Shown in pieces: positions 17,920-26,719 of a stretch of DNA of 64,000 nt. A program made the translations under genes and the position numbers. The notes under the pieces are model-generated. The model was not told the DNA's origin, ran no database searches, and saw only the letters and a list, made by a program, of their open reading frames with translations. Every line of letters begins with the position of its first letter. Position 1 is the stretch's first letter. The DNA comes from Guptibacillus hwajinpoensis (GTDB taxonomy: Bacteria; Bacillota; Bacilli; Bacillales; Bacillaceae_O), in NCBI GenBank assembly GCA_016841765.1, contig JAENYN010000003.1, positions 62,001-126,000 on the forward strand, read 5' to 3'.

Positions 17920-18675
17920 ATGTTAACGGTAGAGCGCCAGCAGATTATTCTCGATCTGCTCAAAGAACATAAAGCGGTAAAAATCCAGCAGCTGGTCGAG
18001 GCGACGGATGCTTCCGAATCCACGATCCGGCGTGATTTGACAGAGCTTGAAAAAGCCCGGCTCCTGAAACGGATCCACGGCGGCGCCGCCCAATTGCAGC
18101 GAAAATTGGAAGAACCGACCGTAGCGGAAAAAACGAGCAAAAACAATCAGGAAAAAGCGGCAATTGCCGAACATGCCGCAAGCCTTGTTGAAGATGGCGA
18201 CTGTGTTTTCATCGATGCAGGAACGACAACCATCCAGATGATCCCTTTTTTAAAAGGAAAAGATATTGTCGCTGTCACCAATGGCATATCCCATATCAAC
18301 GCCCTTCTTGAAAACGAAATCAAAACATATGTCACAGGCGGCTTCGTCAAAGGCGGAACCTATGCCTTTGTCGGGAGAAATGCGATCCGCACGCTTGAAT
18401 CATTCCGATTTGATAAAGCATTCATGGGTACAAACAGCGTGCATGAAAAATTCGGCTATACGACCCCGGATCCCGATGAAGCGTTTGTCAAGCAGACGGC
18501 AATGGAACTGTCGATCCGGAGTTTCGTCCTGATTGACCATACGAAATTCGGCGAAACTTCCTTTGCAAGATTCGCTGACTTGCAGGATGCCGAAATCATT
18601 ACGAGTTCAGCACTTGATCCCGATCAGCTCAAGAATTATCAAAAACATACAAGAATAGAAGTGGTGCAGACATGA
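17920..18675 (+). CDS. fruR: DeoR-family fructose operon repressor
   Basis: A 251-residue DeoR regulator. The N-terminal winged helix includes QQIILDLLKEHKAVKIQQL and SESTIRRDLTELEK, the DeoR DNA-recognition helix. The C-terminal sugar-phosphate sensor domain has FIDAGTTTIQMIPFL and ends in IDHTKFGE, the usual ligand-site signature. The ligand is presumably fructose 1-phosphate because fruK and fruA follow. Its stop overlaps the fruK ATG by four bases, so the operon is translationally coupled. GGTGGTGATGAG precedes the ATG. Confidence 0.92.
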   Translation: MLTVERQQIILDLLKEHKAVKIQQLVEATDASESTIRRDLTELEKARLLKRIHGGAAQLQRKLEEPTVAEKTSKNNQEKAAIAEHAASLVEDGDCVFIDAGTTTIQMIPFLKGKDIVAVTNGISHINALLENEIKTYVTGGFVKGGTYAFVGRNAIRTLESFRFDKAFMGTNSVHEKFGYTTPDPDEAFVKQTAMELSIRSFVLIDHTKFGETSFARFADLQDAEIITSSALDPDQLKNYQKHTRIEVVQT

Positions 18676-19583
18676 TTTATACAGTTACATTGAATCCTTC
18701 GGTTGACTATATCGTTGGCGTGGATGATTTCAATCTCGGTTCCCTGAACCTTACATCCTTCGAAGCGAAAAGTCCCGGCGGAAAAGGCATTAACGTATCG
18801 CGTGTGTTGAAGAGGCTTGCAATAGAGAATGCCGCACTCGGATTCATCGGAGGTTTTACAGGAGCTTTCATTACAAATGAATTGAAGAAAGAAGGGGTCA
18901 CGTCCGATTTTGTCCAGGTGGACGGCGACACCAGAATCAACATCAAGCTGAAAACCGGTGTGGAGACCGAAATCAACGGTCAGGGCCCTGACATTACGGA
19001 AAACGATCTCGCTGATCTTGAACGGAAACTCGAACCGCTCGGAAAAGGAGATATGATCATCCTGGCCGGGAGCATTCCGAAATCCGTTCCGGACACCGTC
19101 TATCAATCCCTTGCCCGTAAAGCAAGAGGCAAAGGGGCTGAAGTGATCATCGATGCCAGTGGCAATGCATTGAAAAATGCACTTGCCGAACGGCCGTTTC
19201 TCGTAAAGCCAAACCACCATGAACTTGGCGGCCTGTTTGATGCCAAAGTGGAGACGATGGAAGATGCCCTGACTTATGGCCGGAAACTGCTGGAGCTTGG
19301 CCCGCAAAATGTCATTGTTTCCATGGGTGGAAAAGGGGCGCTGTTCATCAGCGGTACAGAAGCTTATTCTGCTGAGGCGCCTGATGGCAAAGTGAAAAAT
19401 ACGGTTGGCGCCGGTGACTCTGTCGTGGCCGGTTTCACGGCAGCATACCTGGAGACAGCAGATAAAAAGGAAGCCTTCCGATACGGGGTGGCGACAGGGA
19501 GTGCAACGGCATTTTCGCTTGGATTTGCCGAGAAATCAAAGATAGAGGCACTGTTGCAAGAGATAAAACTGAAAGAACTTTAA
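18672..19583 (+). CDS. fruK: 1-phosphofructokinase
   Basis: A 303-residue PfkB-family kinase that phosphorylates fructose 1-phosphate to fructose 1,6-bisphosphate. SPGGKGINVSRVL at ~35-47 is PfkB signature 1. NTVGAGDSVVAGF near 245 is signature 2, with the catalytic Asp in GAGDS. Length is typical for FruK. It overlaps fruR by ATGA and is followed 17 bases later by fruA. Confidence 0.95.
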   Translation: MIYTVTLNPSVDYIVGVDDFNLGSLNLTSFEAKSPGGKGINVSRVLKRLAIENAALGFIGGFTGAFITNELKKEGVTSDFVQVDGDTRINIKLKTGVETEINGQGPDITENDLADLERKLEPLGKGDMIILAGSIPKSVPDTVYQSLARKARGKGAEVIIDASGNALKNALAERPFLVKPNHHELGGLFDAKVETMEDALTYGRKLLELGPQNVIVSMGGKGALFISGTEAYSAEAPDGKVKNTVGAGDSVVAGFTAAYLETADKKEAFRYGVATGSATAFSLGFAEKSKIEALLQEIKLKEL

Positions 19584-19600
19584 AAAATCGAGGGGTGAAC

Positions 19601-21496
19601 ATGATGAAGGTATCAGAATTGCTGACAAAAGACACGATGGTCCTGAATATGGCGTCTGACACAAAGGCGGATGCGATTGATGAACTTGCCAGCCAGCTGG
19701 ACAAAGCAGGCCGCCTGACCAATCTGAAGAAGTTCAAGGAAGCCATCTGGAACAGGGAAAAAGAGAGCACAACCGGAATCGGGGAAGGCGTCGCCATTCC
19801 CCATGCAAAGACGGACGCGGTAAAACAGCCGGCAATCGCTTTCGGCCGTTCAATCGCAGGGATTGATTATGAAGCACTGGATGGCGAACCTTCCCATTTA
19901 TTTTTCATGATTGCCGCAAGTGAAGGCGCCAACAATGAGCACCTGGAAACATTATCGAGGCTTTCCACCATGCTGATGGATGAAACCTTCCGCAAGCGCA
20001 TTATGGAAGCGCAGTCAGAGGATGAAATCCTATCGTTAATTGATGACAAAGAAGCGGCTTCCCTTTCAGATGACGACGAGAAGACGGACACAGGAAGCAA
20101 GCCGGAAGGCAAACTGCTGGCTGTCACCGGCTGTCCGACCGGGATTGCCCATACGTACATGGCGGCAGATAAACTGAAGGAAGCAGCTGCAGCACTCGGA
20201 TATGATATCAAAGTGGAAACAAACGGCTCAGGCGGAATTAAGAACCGATTGACCGATGAAGAAATCGCAAGCGCACCGGCTATCATTGTCGCTGCCAGCA
20301 CCAAAGTGGAAATGGACCGTTTTAAAGGCAAGCCGGTCATCCAGGTGCCGGTAACTGACGGAATCCGCCGGCCGAAGGAACTGATCGAAGAAGCAACATC
20401 AGCTGATGCACCGGTCTACAAAGGCGGAGAAAAGTCATTCGAAGACCAGGTGGCAGAAGGAAAAGCGGCGAAAAAGTCAAAGCAGAACTCATTTTATAAA
20501 CACTTGATGAACGGTGTATCCTACATGCTTCCGTTTGTTGTCGGCGGCGGTATTTTGATTGCGATTTCGTTTATCTTCGGCATCGAATCCGCCAACCCGG
20601 ACAGCGATGAATACAACCGCTTTGCCGATGCATTAATGACGATTGGCGGCGGAAATGCATTTGGACTCATGATCCCAGTACTTGCCGGATTTATTGCTCT
20701 CAGTATTGCTGATAGGCCTGGACTGGCACCGGGTATGGTCGGCGGTTTCATGGCGGCCCAGGGCAACGCCGGTTTCCTCGGCGGCTTGATTGCCGGTTTC
20801 CTTGCCGGGTATTTGATGGTTGGGATCAAAAAAATGCTCGATGGCATGCCGGAGTCGCTTGCCGGGATCAGGACCATCCTGTTGTATCCGCTGTTAGGCA
20901 TTTTTGCGACAGGCATGATCATGTTCTTCGTAGTCAATGAACCGGTCGGAGCATTCAACACATGGCTTCAAGACTGGTTAGGTGGATTAGGAACAGGAAA
21001 TGCTGTATTATTAGGATTGTTACTGGGTGGCATGATGGCGGTTGATATGGGCGGACCGGTCAACAAAGCCGCATTCACCTTTGGAATTGCGATGATTGAT
21101 GCAGGGAACTATGCTCCGCATGCCGCAATTATGGCTGGCGGAATGGTGCCTCCGCTTGGATTGGCGCTCGCAACGACGTTTTTCAAATCCAAGTTCACAA
21201 AACAAGAACGCGAAGCCGGAAAAACAGCTTATATTATGGGGGCCTCCTTTATTACAGAAGGGGCAATCCCGTTTGCAGCTGCAGATCCGGGACGGGTCAT
21301 TCCGTCCATCATCACCGGCTCTGCAATAGCAGGCGCGCTGACGATGCTGTTCGGCATCGGCCTTCCGGCTCCGCACGGCGGCGCATTTGTCATTCCGATT
21401 GTGGAAGGAAGCGCACTGTTATATATTGCTGCGATTTTGGCGGGCTCCATTGTCACTGCATTAATGGTCGGGTTCTGGAAAAAACCTGTACAATAA
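19601..21496 (+). CDS. fruA: PTS fructose transporter subunit EIIABC
   Basis: A 631-residue membrane protein in the order IIA-IIB-IIC. IIA (1-145): GVAIPHAKTDA with the phosphorylated His at residue 68. IIB (~170-275): AVTGCPTGIAHTYMAA with the phospho-Cys at residue 178. IIC (~300-630): about eight to ten helices with ITEGAIPFAAADPGR, the fructose-class signature. It imports fructose and releases fructose 1-phosphate for FruK. ATG 19601 follows GAGGGGTG; a GTG six bases earlier lies inside that site. Confidence 0.95.
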   Translation: MMKVSELLTKDTMVLNMASDTKADAIDELASQLDKAGRLTNLKKFKEAIWNREKESTTGIGEGVAIPHAKTDAVKQPAIAFGRSIAGIDYEALDGEPSHLFFMIAASEGANNEHLETLSRLSTMLMDETFRKRIMEAQSEDEILSLIDDKEAASLSDDDEKTDTGSKPEGKLLAVTGCPTGIAHTYMAADKLKEAAAALGYDIKVETNGSGGIKNRLTDEEIASAPAIIVAASTKVEMDRFKGKPVIQVPVTDGIRRPKELIEEATSADAPVYKGGEKSFEDQVAEGKAAKKSKQNSFYKHLMNGVSYMLPFVVGGGILIAISFIFGIESANPDSDEYNRFADALMTIGGGNAFGLMIPVLAGFIALSIADRPGLAPGMVGGFMAAQGNAGFLGGLIAGFLAGYLMVGIKKMLDGMPESLAGIRTILLYPLLGIFATGMIMFFVVNEPVGAFNTWLQDWLGGLGTGNAVLLGLLLGGMMAVDMGGPVNKAAFTFGIAMIDAGNYAPHAAIMAGGMVPPLGLALATTFFKSKFTKQEREAGKTAYIMGASFITEGAIPFAAADPGRVIPSIITGSAIAGALTMLFGIGLPAPHGGAFVIPIVEGSALLYIAAILAGSIVTALMVGFWKKPVQ

Positions 21497-21513
21497 CATA
21501 GGAGTGAAGCAGA

Positions 21514-21777
21514 ATGGCAGAAAAGACATTTACAATCACAGACGAAACTGGAATCCATGCACGTCCGGCGACTCAACTCGTCAACAAAGCGGGACAATAT
21601 CAGTCAGACGTTACCCTTGAGTACAAGGGTAAATCCGTCAACCTGAAATCCATCATGGGTGTCATGTCCCTTGGTGTACCGCAGGGTGCTGAAGTCACCA
21701 TCCAAGCTGAAGGGTCAGATGCTGACGAAGCGCTTGCCGGCCTGGAAGAATTGATGAATGAAACGCTGAGCAAGTAA
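21514..21777 (+). CDS. ptsH: Phosphocarrier protein HPr
   Basis: An 87-residue HPr. GIHARPAT holds the PEP-dependent phosphorylation site His15, and [11 protein letters not shown] holds Ser46, the HPr kinase site used for CcpA signalling. Both sites are intact, so it is a full HPr rather than the Ser-site-only Crh. In most Bacillus genomes ptsH is paired with ptsI; here it is the last gene of the fructose operon, 17 bases after fruA, and no ptsI follows. Whether a second ptsH exists elsewhere cannot be seen. Confidence 0.95.
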   Translation: MAEKTFTITDETGIHARPATQLVNKAGQYQSDVTLEYKGKSVNLKSIMGVMSLGVPQGAEVTIQAEGSDADEALAGLEELMNETLSK

Positions 21778-21784
21778 TGAAACT

Positions 21785-21818
21785 AAAAGGATCCTGCCTG
21801 GAAAGGGCAGGATCTTTT
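21785..21818 (+). terminator. Terminator of the fru operon
   Basis: Stem GATCCTGCC/GGCAGGATC with a short purine loop and T tract, 8 bases after ptsH. Confidence 0.88.
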
Positions 21819-21942
21819 GTGTTTCGGGAGGGAAAAATGCTGCGGTATAAAAGCCGGTGAGTGTATTGATACATGATTTTCCCGCGGATTTCATGTACAA
21901 TCACATTAAATGCCAATTATAGACAAGAAGGGGAACAATTGT

Positions 21943-22683
21943 ATGAAACGGGTTTTGATCCTGATGTTTTTTCTCGTATTTACAGGAATGATCATGTCAG
22001 CGTGCGGCAATTCGTCTGAAACAGATGAAAAGAGCAGCACCGATGAAGAGACGGCCCCGCCGCAATCTGATCAAAAGAAGGAGGAAACGGAAGTGACAGA
22101 ATATCCACAGTTCACGGAAGTCCAGGAAAATGAAAAAGTTGCTGTAATCCATACGACAAAAGGCGATATAAAAGTGAAGCTGTTCCCTGAAGAAGCACCG
22201 AAAACAGTGGAAAACTTCGTTAAACACAGCAAAGACGGGTATTATGACGGCGTTATTTTTCACCGTGTCATTCAAGATTTCATGCTGCAGACAGGTGATC
22301 CACAGGGAACCGGTGCAGGAGGAGAAAGCATCTGGGGAGAGCCTTTCGAAGATGAATTCTCAAATAAGCTTGCCAACTTCCGCGGCGCCCTGTCAATGGC
22401 AAACCGCGGCCCAAATACGAACGGGAGCCAGTTCTTTATTGTCCAAAAGAAAGATGTCGGCAGTGACATGATTCAGCAAATGCAAGATGTCGGCTTCCCG
22501 GAAAAAATCATCGACCTGTATAAAGAGCACGGCGGCACACCATGGCTTGACGGCAAACACGCCGTATTCGGCCAGGTCATCGAAGGCATGGACGTCGTAG
22601 ATGAAATCGCCAACGTAAAAACTGATGATAAGGACCGCCCGCAAGAAGAAATTAAAATCAAGAGCATCGAAATAAAAGAATAG
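21943..22683 (+). CDS. Lipoprotein cyclophilin-type peptidyl-prolyl isomerase
   Basis: A 246-residue lipoprotein. The signal peptide ends in the lipobox MSAC (Cys at about residue 21), followed by a charged, Glu/Lys-rich linker and a cyclophilin domain from ~residue 60. Active-site motifs are present: [19 protein letters not shown] with the catalytic Arg, and [10 protein letters not shown]. It would fold exported proteins at the outer membrane face. ATG 21943 is chosen because it begins the signal sequence and follows AAGGGGAAC; an in-frame ATG at 21910 does not. It is monocistronic and ends next to palindromic repeat copy 4. Confidence 0.93.
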   Translation: MKRVLILMFFLVFTGMIMSACGNSSETDEKSSTDEETAPPQSDQKKEETEVTEYPQFTEVQENEKVAVIHTTKGDIKVKLFPEEAPKTVENFVKHSKDGYYDGVIFHRVIQDFMLQTGDPQGTGAGGESIWGEPFEDEFSNKLANFRGALSMANRGPNTNGSQFFIVQKKDVGSDMIQQMQDVGFPEKIIDLYKEHGGTPWLDGKHAVFGQVIEGMDVVDEIANVKTDDKDRPQEEIKIKSIEIKE

Positions 22684-22692
22684 TGATACAAA

Positions 22693-22716
22693 ATTGCCTG
22701 GCAATTGCCAGGCAAT
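22693..22716. repeat. Palindromic interspersed repeat, copy 4 (shortened)
   Basis: Twelve-base perfect inverted arms ATTGCCTGGCAA/TTGCCAGGCAAT with no loop; the inner part of the other copies is missing. It lies 10 bases after the isomerase stop codon and is followed by T residues, so here it may act as a terminator. Confidence 0.88.
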
Positions 22717-22819
22717 TTTATGTAAACCAGCTCTGTTAATTTATTTTTGAAAATTCTGATAAATATGAAGGGATTTCCCAATCGGCAGCGAAGGAATTAA
22801 AAAGTCGGGGGGTGATTCC

Positions 22820-24109
22820 GTGACGAATATCGGCCTGGAAATAAAAGCGAGAAGAAAGCAGCTCGGCATGACCCAGCTCGAAGCGGTCGGTGACATGATG
22901 TCCATCAGCAAACTGAGCAATATTGAAAACGGAAAAATTAAGCCTGACCCTGAAACGTGGCATTACCTCAAAACAAAGCTTGGACTGTCAGACGATCTCT
23001 TTAAAGATGATGCAGAAGCAGACCGTGTGGAGTTTTTGCTTGAACAAGCCGCAACCTACCGCCAGGCACAGCTGGCTGGCAAGGCGAAAGAAAAATATCT
23101 GGAAATCATTCACAACGAAGACAGCGACCTATTTTACAAAAAACAGACTGCACATGCATACAAAGAACTTGCGCTCATATATATAGAAGAAAAGGATTAT
23201 AAGAAAGCGATTCCCTGTATTGAAAGGGCGGAAAAGCTGTTTGGTGAGCTGGATGATTTAAATAACCTTATTAAATGTGAAATTATTTATGGAACGATGC
23301 TTTATAGCATGGGGAAGTTTGATGAGGCGATTCATGCATACACCATTGCTGTAAAACATCTGGAAAAAGAGAACGATAAGGGTCTGTTAGGAACAGCTTA
23401 TTACAATATGGCATCTGTTTATTATTGGCTGAATAAAATGGACCAGGCTAATTATGCGTGTGAAAAAGCTATTAATCTGCTTGATGAAAAAAGCATTCAT
23501 TATGCAAGTGCACTAACCCTGCAGGCAATCTTGTATAAAAAAGAAAAATTTTTTCTGTTGGCGCGTGAAAAGTTATTGGAAGCCAGGGATGTAAGCTCCC
23601 ATACTAAAGATTCCTGGCTAAAAGCAAAGTACTGGCACAATCTTGGCCAAATTGAACTTGAACTGAAAAACTATGAAAAAGCCTTGGAGTACTTCCGGTT
23701 TTCCTTGGAAATAAAAGAACAGCTTTCAGATGGCGAAGGAATCATCAGGACAAATTGCAGCCTGGCAGAGTTATATTTGAATTTAGGCGATATGGAACAA
23801 GCACTGGAATATGCACAGGAAGCAGTCAAACTGTCACGCCAATTTCGGCTGCACCTGGAAGAAATTATTGCACTTACGGCTATGTGTAAAATTCATACCA
23901 GAAAAAATGATGAAGTGAAGTTTCTTGATTCCGTTTTTAAAGCCTTGTTTCTTGCTGACCAGATGAATATGAGGAATAAAAAAGTGGAACTGCTCGAATT
24001 AATGGCTGTATTTTATAACAACAAAAATGATCATGAAAAGTGTAAAGAAAAGCTCTATGAAGCTTTCTTAATAAAACAAGAAATTGCAGATAAAGTGGAG
24101 GTGCTTTAA
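22820..24109 (+). CDS. RRNPP-type quorum-sensing regulator (HTH plus TPR)
   Basis: A 429-residue protein with an N-terminal XRE helix-turn-helix (~residues 3-60; SISKLSNIENGK is the recognition-helix region) and then tetratricopeptide repeats to the C-terminus (~90-425), for example ALEYFRFSLEIKEQL and ALEYAQEAVKLSRQF. This is the architecture and length of NprR/PlcR-class receptors, which bind an imported signal peptide in the TPR groove and switch DNA binding. Its stop codon TAA overlaps the ATG of a 40-codon exported peptide gene, the typical partner arrangement. A subtilisin-type protease gene follows. The start codon GTG at 22820 follows CGGGGGGTGA. Confidence 0.9.
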   Translation: MTNIGLEIKARRKQLGMTQLEAVGDMMSISKLSNIENGKIKPDPETWHYLKTKLGLSDDLFKDDAEADRVEFLLEQAATYRQAQLAGKAKEKYLEIIHNEDSDLFYKKQTAHAYKELALIYIEEKDYKKAIPCIERAEKLFGELDDLNNLIKCEIIYGTMLYSMGKFDEAIHAYTIAVKHLEKENDKGLLGTAYYNMASVYYWLNKMDQANYACEKAINLLDEKSIHYASALTLQAILYKKEKFFLLAREKLLEARDVSSHTKDSWLKAKYWHNLGQIELELKNYEKALEYFRFSLEIKEQLSDGEGIIRTNCSLAELYLNLGDMEQALEYAQEAVKLSRQFRLHLEEIIALTAMCKIHTRKNDEVKFLDSVFKALFLADQMNMRNKKVELLELMAVFYNNKNDHEKCKEKLYEAFLIKQEIADKVEVL

Positions 24110-24231
24110 TGAAAAAGTTATTGGGAAGTGGAGCGATTATCCTCATGCTACTTGCTGGATTTTCTACAAACGTATTTGCGGATGATCCGCCAGGACCAGT
24201 TATGCCATCATCCCAGCATACCGACCTTTAA
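24109..24231 (+). CDS. Putative quorum-sensing pro-peptide
   Basis: A 40-residue pre-propeptide. Residues 1-24 form a signal peptide: basic MKK, hydrophobic core IILMLLAGF, and a likely cleavage site after NVFA. The remaining 16 residues, DDPPGPVMPSSQHTDL, are polar. In NprX, PapR and Phr the active signal is a 5-8 residue piece cut from this part, often at or near the C-terminus; SSQHTDL is the natural first candidate. The start overlaps the receptor stop as TAATG, with GTGGAGGTGC about 6 bases upstream in the receptor gene, so expression is coupled. A terminator follows at 24292. The match is structural, not by sequence identity to a named peptide. Confidence 0.82.
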   Translation: MKKLLGSGAIILMLLAGFSTNVFADDPPGPVMPSSQHTDL

Positions 24232-24291
24232 CAACCCCTTTAAAATTTTACTATGAAAATTTCACCTTAAAACAAGCCCGGATTTCAAGCG

Positions 24292-24324
24292 AAACCCCGC
24301 AGCACAGCAGCTGCGGGGTTTTTC
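24292..24324 (+). terminator. Terminator after regulator-peptide operon
   Basis: Twelve-bp stem AAACCCCGCAGC/GCTGCGGGGTTT, 6-nt loop, T tract. It separates the peptide gene from the protease gene. Confidence 0.92.
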
Positions 24325-24347
24325 TCATTCCCACAATGCGAATAATG

Positions 24348-24371
24348 TAAAATTTTCAGCCTTGAATTTTA
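24348..24371. promoter_or_regulatory. Inverted repeat upstream of protease gene
   Basis: TAAAATT, 10 bases, AATTTTA, about 140 bases before the protease start. It is a possible operator for the upstream HTH regulator. It is AT-rich and could be coincidental. Confidence 0.3.
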
Positions 24372-24512
24372 TCGAAAAAAATCGATGGGAAAAGAAAGAG
24401 ATTGCTAGAAATCTATGTATAAGTTCTTTTTGAAAGGAGGGCGGGAGCTGCGAGTTTCACGGTCAACCACCATAGAGCCGGCATTGCAAACAAAACGGAA
24501 AGGGGAATGGAA

Positions 24513-26237
24513 ATGCAAACGAGCGGTAAAGTGTTGTCGTTGTGCATGGCTGCTGGAATGCTTCTTGCTCCGTCGTACGCAAGCGGTGAACAAAATGGTA
24601 AAACGACCACTGGCAAATCGTATGAAAATGAACCCGCCCCTGCTGCAGTGATGGCTGACCGGGACGGGGACAAGGTGTTCGACAATCTTGAAAAACGCAT
24701 GGAAAAAGCGGCAATGTCAGACAAGATCCCTGTCATTATTCAGGTTGATGCAACCAGGATGAATGGGAGGGCATCAAAGGCGATTGAAAAACAGGTCGGT
24801 AAATACACCCTGAAGCATGAATACACCCATGCCCTGAACGGAATCGCCGGAACGATGACAAAAGCACAGATTCAAAAGCTGCAGCATGTCCCGTTCATTA
24901 AGCAGATCGAAGAAGATGTTCAAATGAAGGCATTCAACGGGACTGCTAACTACTGGAGTGGCACTGAAAAGGCGCGTAAAGACTTCGGGCTCGATGGCGA
25001 CCGGGACGGCAACCCAAACTCCTATTCAAAAGATGATATTGTCGTAGCGGTGATCGATACAGGGATCGATGCCGGACACCGCGATCTCGATAACGGCAAA
25101 GTCATCGGTTGGAAGGATTACGTCAACGGCAGGACAAGCCCGTATGACGATCAGGGGCACGGCACCCATGTCGCCGGGATTGCCACCGGTGAAGGAGAGG
25201 CCAACAGCACCAATAAAGGTGTTGCTCCGGGTGCTGCCCTTGTCGGAATCAAGGTGCTTGATGCGAACGGGAGCGGCAGCATGAGTGATATAACCGCCGG
25301 TGTTGATTGGGCTGTCGCCAATAAGGGCACCTACGGAATTGAGGTCCTCAATCTCAGTCTCGGCAGTTCCGGCAGCTCGGATGGGACCGATTCAACTTCA
25401 ACAGCCGTTAATGCCGCTGTTGATGCCGGCCTTGTCGTGGCCGTCGCAGCAGGCAACTCCGGGCCGCGCACGTATACTGTCGGCGCACCTGGAGCCGCCG
25501 AAAAGGCCCTTACGGTGGGCGCAATGGCCGATCCCGGTGAAAACGGATTCTTCCTTGCCGACTTCTCAAGCCGCGGCTATACGGCTGACGGAAGAATCAA
25601 GCCTGATATTGCAGCGCCCGGTTATAACATAACGGCCCCGCAGGCGAACACTTCGGCAAGTTACGTGACGTACAGCGGAACAAGCATGGCCACGCCATTC
25701 ACTGCCGGCACGGTTGCTTTAATGCTTGACGCCAATCCTTCTTTGACGCCATCGCAAGTTTTCAGCAAGCTAACTGCAACTGCCAGGGACTGGGGGCCAT
25801 CCGGAAAGGATGTTGATTATGGTTTTGGCCGCCTTGACGGATATGAGGCAGTCAAAAGCGCCGGAGGTTTCTCGGGCACGAATATCAGTGCGCCGGCCCA
25901 TTATGAGCGTTCAGGAAGCCTTGGAGGCTCCAGAGCTTATGACCAATTTGGCCTGGAAGTGACTAATACAGCCCACCCGCTTGCAGTCACTATGATCATG
26001 CCGGACTGGCGTTCCAGCTGGTTCTCCAGCACGCCGGACTACGATTTATATGTTTACGATCCTTCCGGTAACATTGTTGCAAGAGCGGAAGGGACGAAAC
26101 GCCAGGAAACCGTCAGCTTCAAGCCTTCAGCTGCCGGCACGTACACCATTGAAGTTTATTCCTACAGCGGGTCAGGAAAGTACTTCTTTGATGTCAGTGC
26201 AGGTGCTGCAAGTCTTACCCAGACTGTCAATCAGTAA
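24513..26237 (+). CDS. Secreted subtilisin-family serine protease with C-terminal PPC-like domain
   Basis: A 574-residue S8 peptidase. Signal peptide ~1-24; an I9-like pro-domain to ~140; catalytic domain with Asp182 (VIDTGID), His216 (GHGTHVAG), oxyanion Asn315 (AAGNSGP) and Ser391 (GTSMATP). Asp-rich segments (ADRDGDK, DGDRDGN) look like calcium sites. Residues ~455-565 (DYDLYVYDPSGN, AGTYTIEVYSYSGSG) form a pre-peptidase C-terminal-type beta domain. All catalytic residues are intact. ATG 24513 is 7 bases from AAAGGGG; ATG 24507 is too close. It follows the quorum-sensing cassette and is its likely target. Confidence 0.93.
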   Translation: MQTSGKVLSLCMAAGMLLAPSYASGEQNGKTTTGKSYENEPAPAAVMADRDGDKVFDNLEKRMEKAAMSDKIPVIIQVDATRMNGRASKAIEKQVGKYTLKHEYTHALNGIAGTMTKAQIQKLQHVPFIKQIEEDVQMKAFNGTANYWSGTEKARKDFGLDGDRDGNPNSYSKDDIVVAVIDTGIDAGHRDLDNGKVIGWKDYVNGRTSPYDDQGHGTHVAGIATGEGEANSTNKGVAPGAALVGIKVLDANGSGSMSDITAGVDWAVANKGTYGIEVLNLSLGSSGSSDGTDSTSTAVNAAVDAGLVVAVAAGNSGPRTYTVGAPGAAEKALTVGAMADPGENGFFLADFSSRGYTADGRIKPDIAAPGYNITAPQANTSASYVTYSGTSMATPFTAGTVALMLDANPSLTPSQVFSKLTATARDWGPSGKDVDYGFGRLDGYEAVKSAGGFSGTNISAPAHYERSGSLGGSRAYDQFGLEVTNTAHPLAVTMIMPDWRSSWFSSTPDYDLYVYDPSGNIVARAEGTKRQETVSFKPSAAGTYTIEVYSYSGSGKYFFDVSAGAASLTQTVNQ

Positions 26238-26275
26238 TTTTATTTACACCCCCCCATTGTTTAAAATATATTTTC

Positions 26276-26314
26276 AAGGTGCCGGATCCCACCCCTCCGG
26301 CGCCCTTTTTTTTC
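26276..26314 (+). terminator. Terminator after protease gene
   Basis: Stem GGTGCCGGA/TCCGGCGCC (26278-26286 with 26296-26304) and nine T residues. Confidence 0.92.
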
Positions 26315-26407
26315 CTTGCTATTTAAAACGGCAAGAATGAAAACGCATATCAGTTCTGGTATAATATAGGACAGCTAATGGGACGCAGGGAAAAGGAGTG
26401 ATGCGTT

Positions 26408-26611
26408 ATGATGGAGTTTTTATATTTTCCTGATGATAAAACAGCATACCTGGTGCCCGTGATCACGCTTGTCCTTTTCTTCTTGGGAGCATTGCTTGCA
26501 ATGTGGATGATTTCAAAAGCATCAAAGAAGGAGCTTGCGAAGACGGAAGAAAAGTATGCAAAGATGAAAACGGAGCAGGAGAAAAAGGAACAGGAAGTCC
26601 ATGGTTCATGA
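26408..26611 (+). CDS. Small membrane protein with charged helix
   Basis: A 67-residue protein: a hydrophobic helix at ~residues 14-35 (LVPVITLVLFFLGALLAMWM) followed by a Lys/Glu-rich, probably coiled-coil tail (residues ~36-65). No family is recognised. AAAAGGAGTGATGCG precedes the ATG. It lies between the protease and a Nudix gene. Confidence 0.72.
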   Translation: MMEFLYFPDDKTAYLVPVITLVLFFLGALLAMWMISKASKKELAKTEEKYAKMKTEQEKKEQEVHGS

Positions 26612-26719
26612 AGGCTGTAATTTAGCCTCTCCAATAGTAAAACAAAACACATTTCCAGAACAGCTGACAACGGCTGTTCTTTTTTAAAGTTAAAATCGAT
26701 TTGGATAGGAGCTGGTTTA

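Noticed and set aside
4343-22716. Palindromic repeats as a CRISPR array
   Set aside because: Copies are kilobases apart, with no regular spacers and no cas genes.
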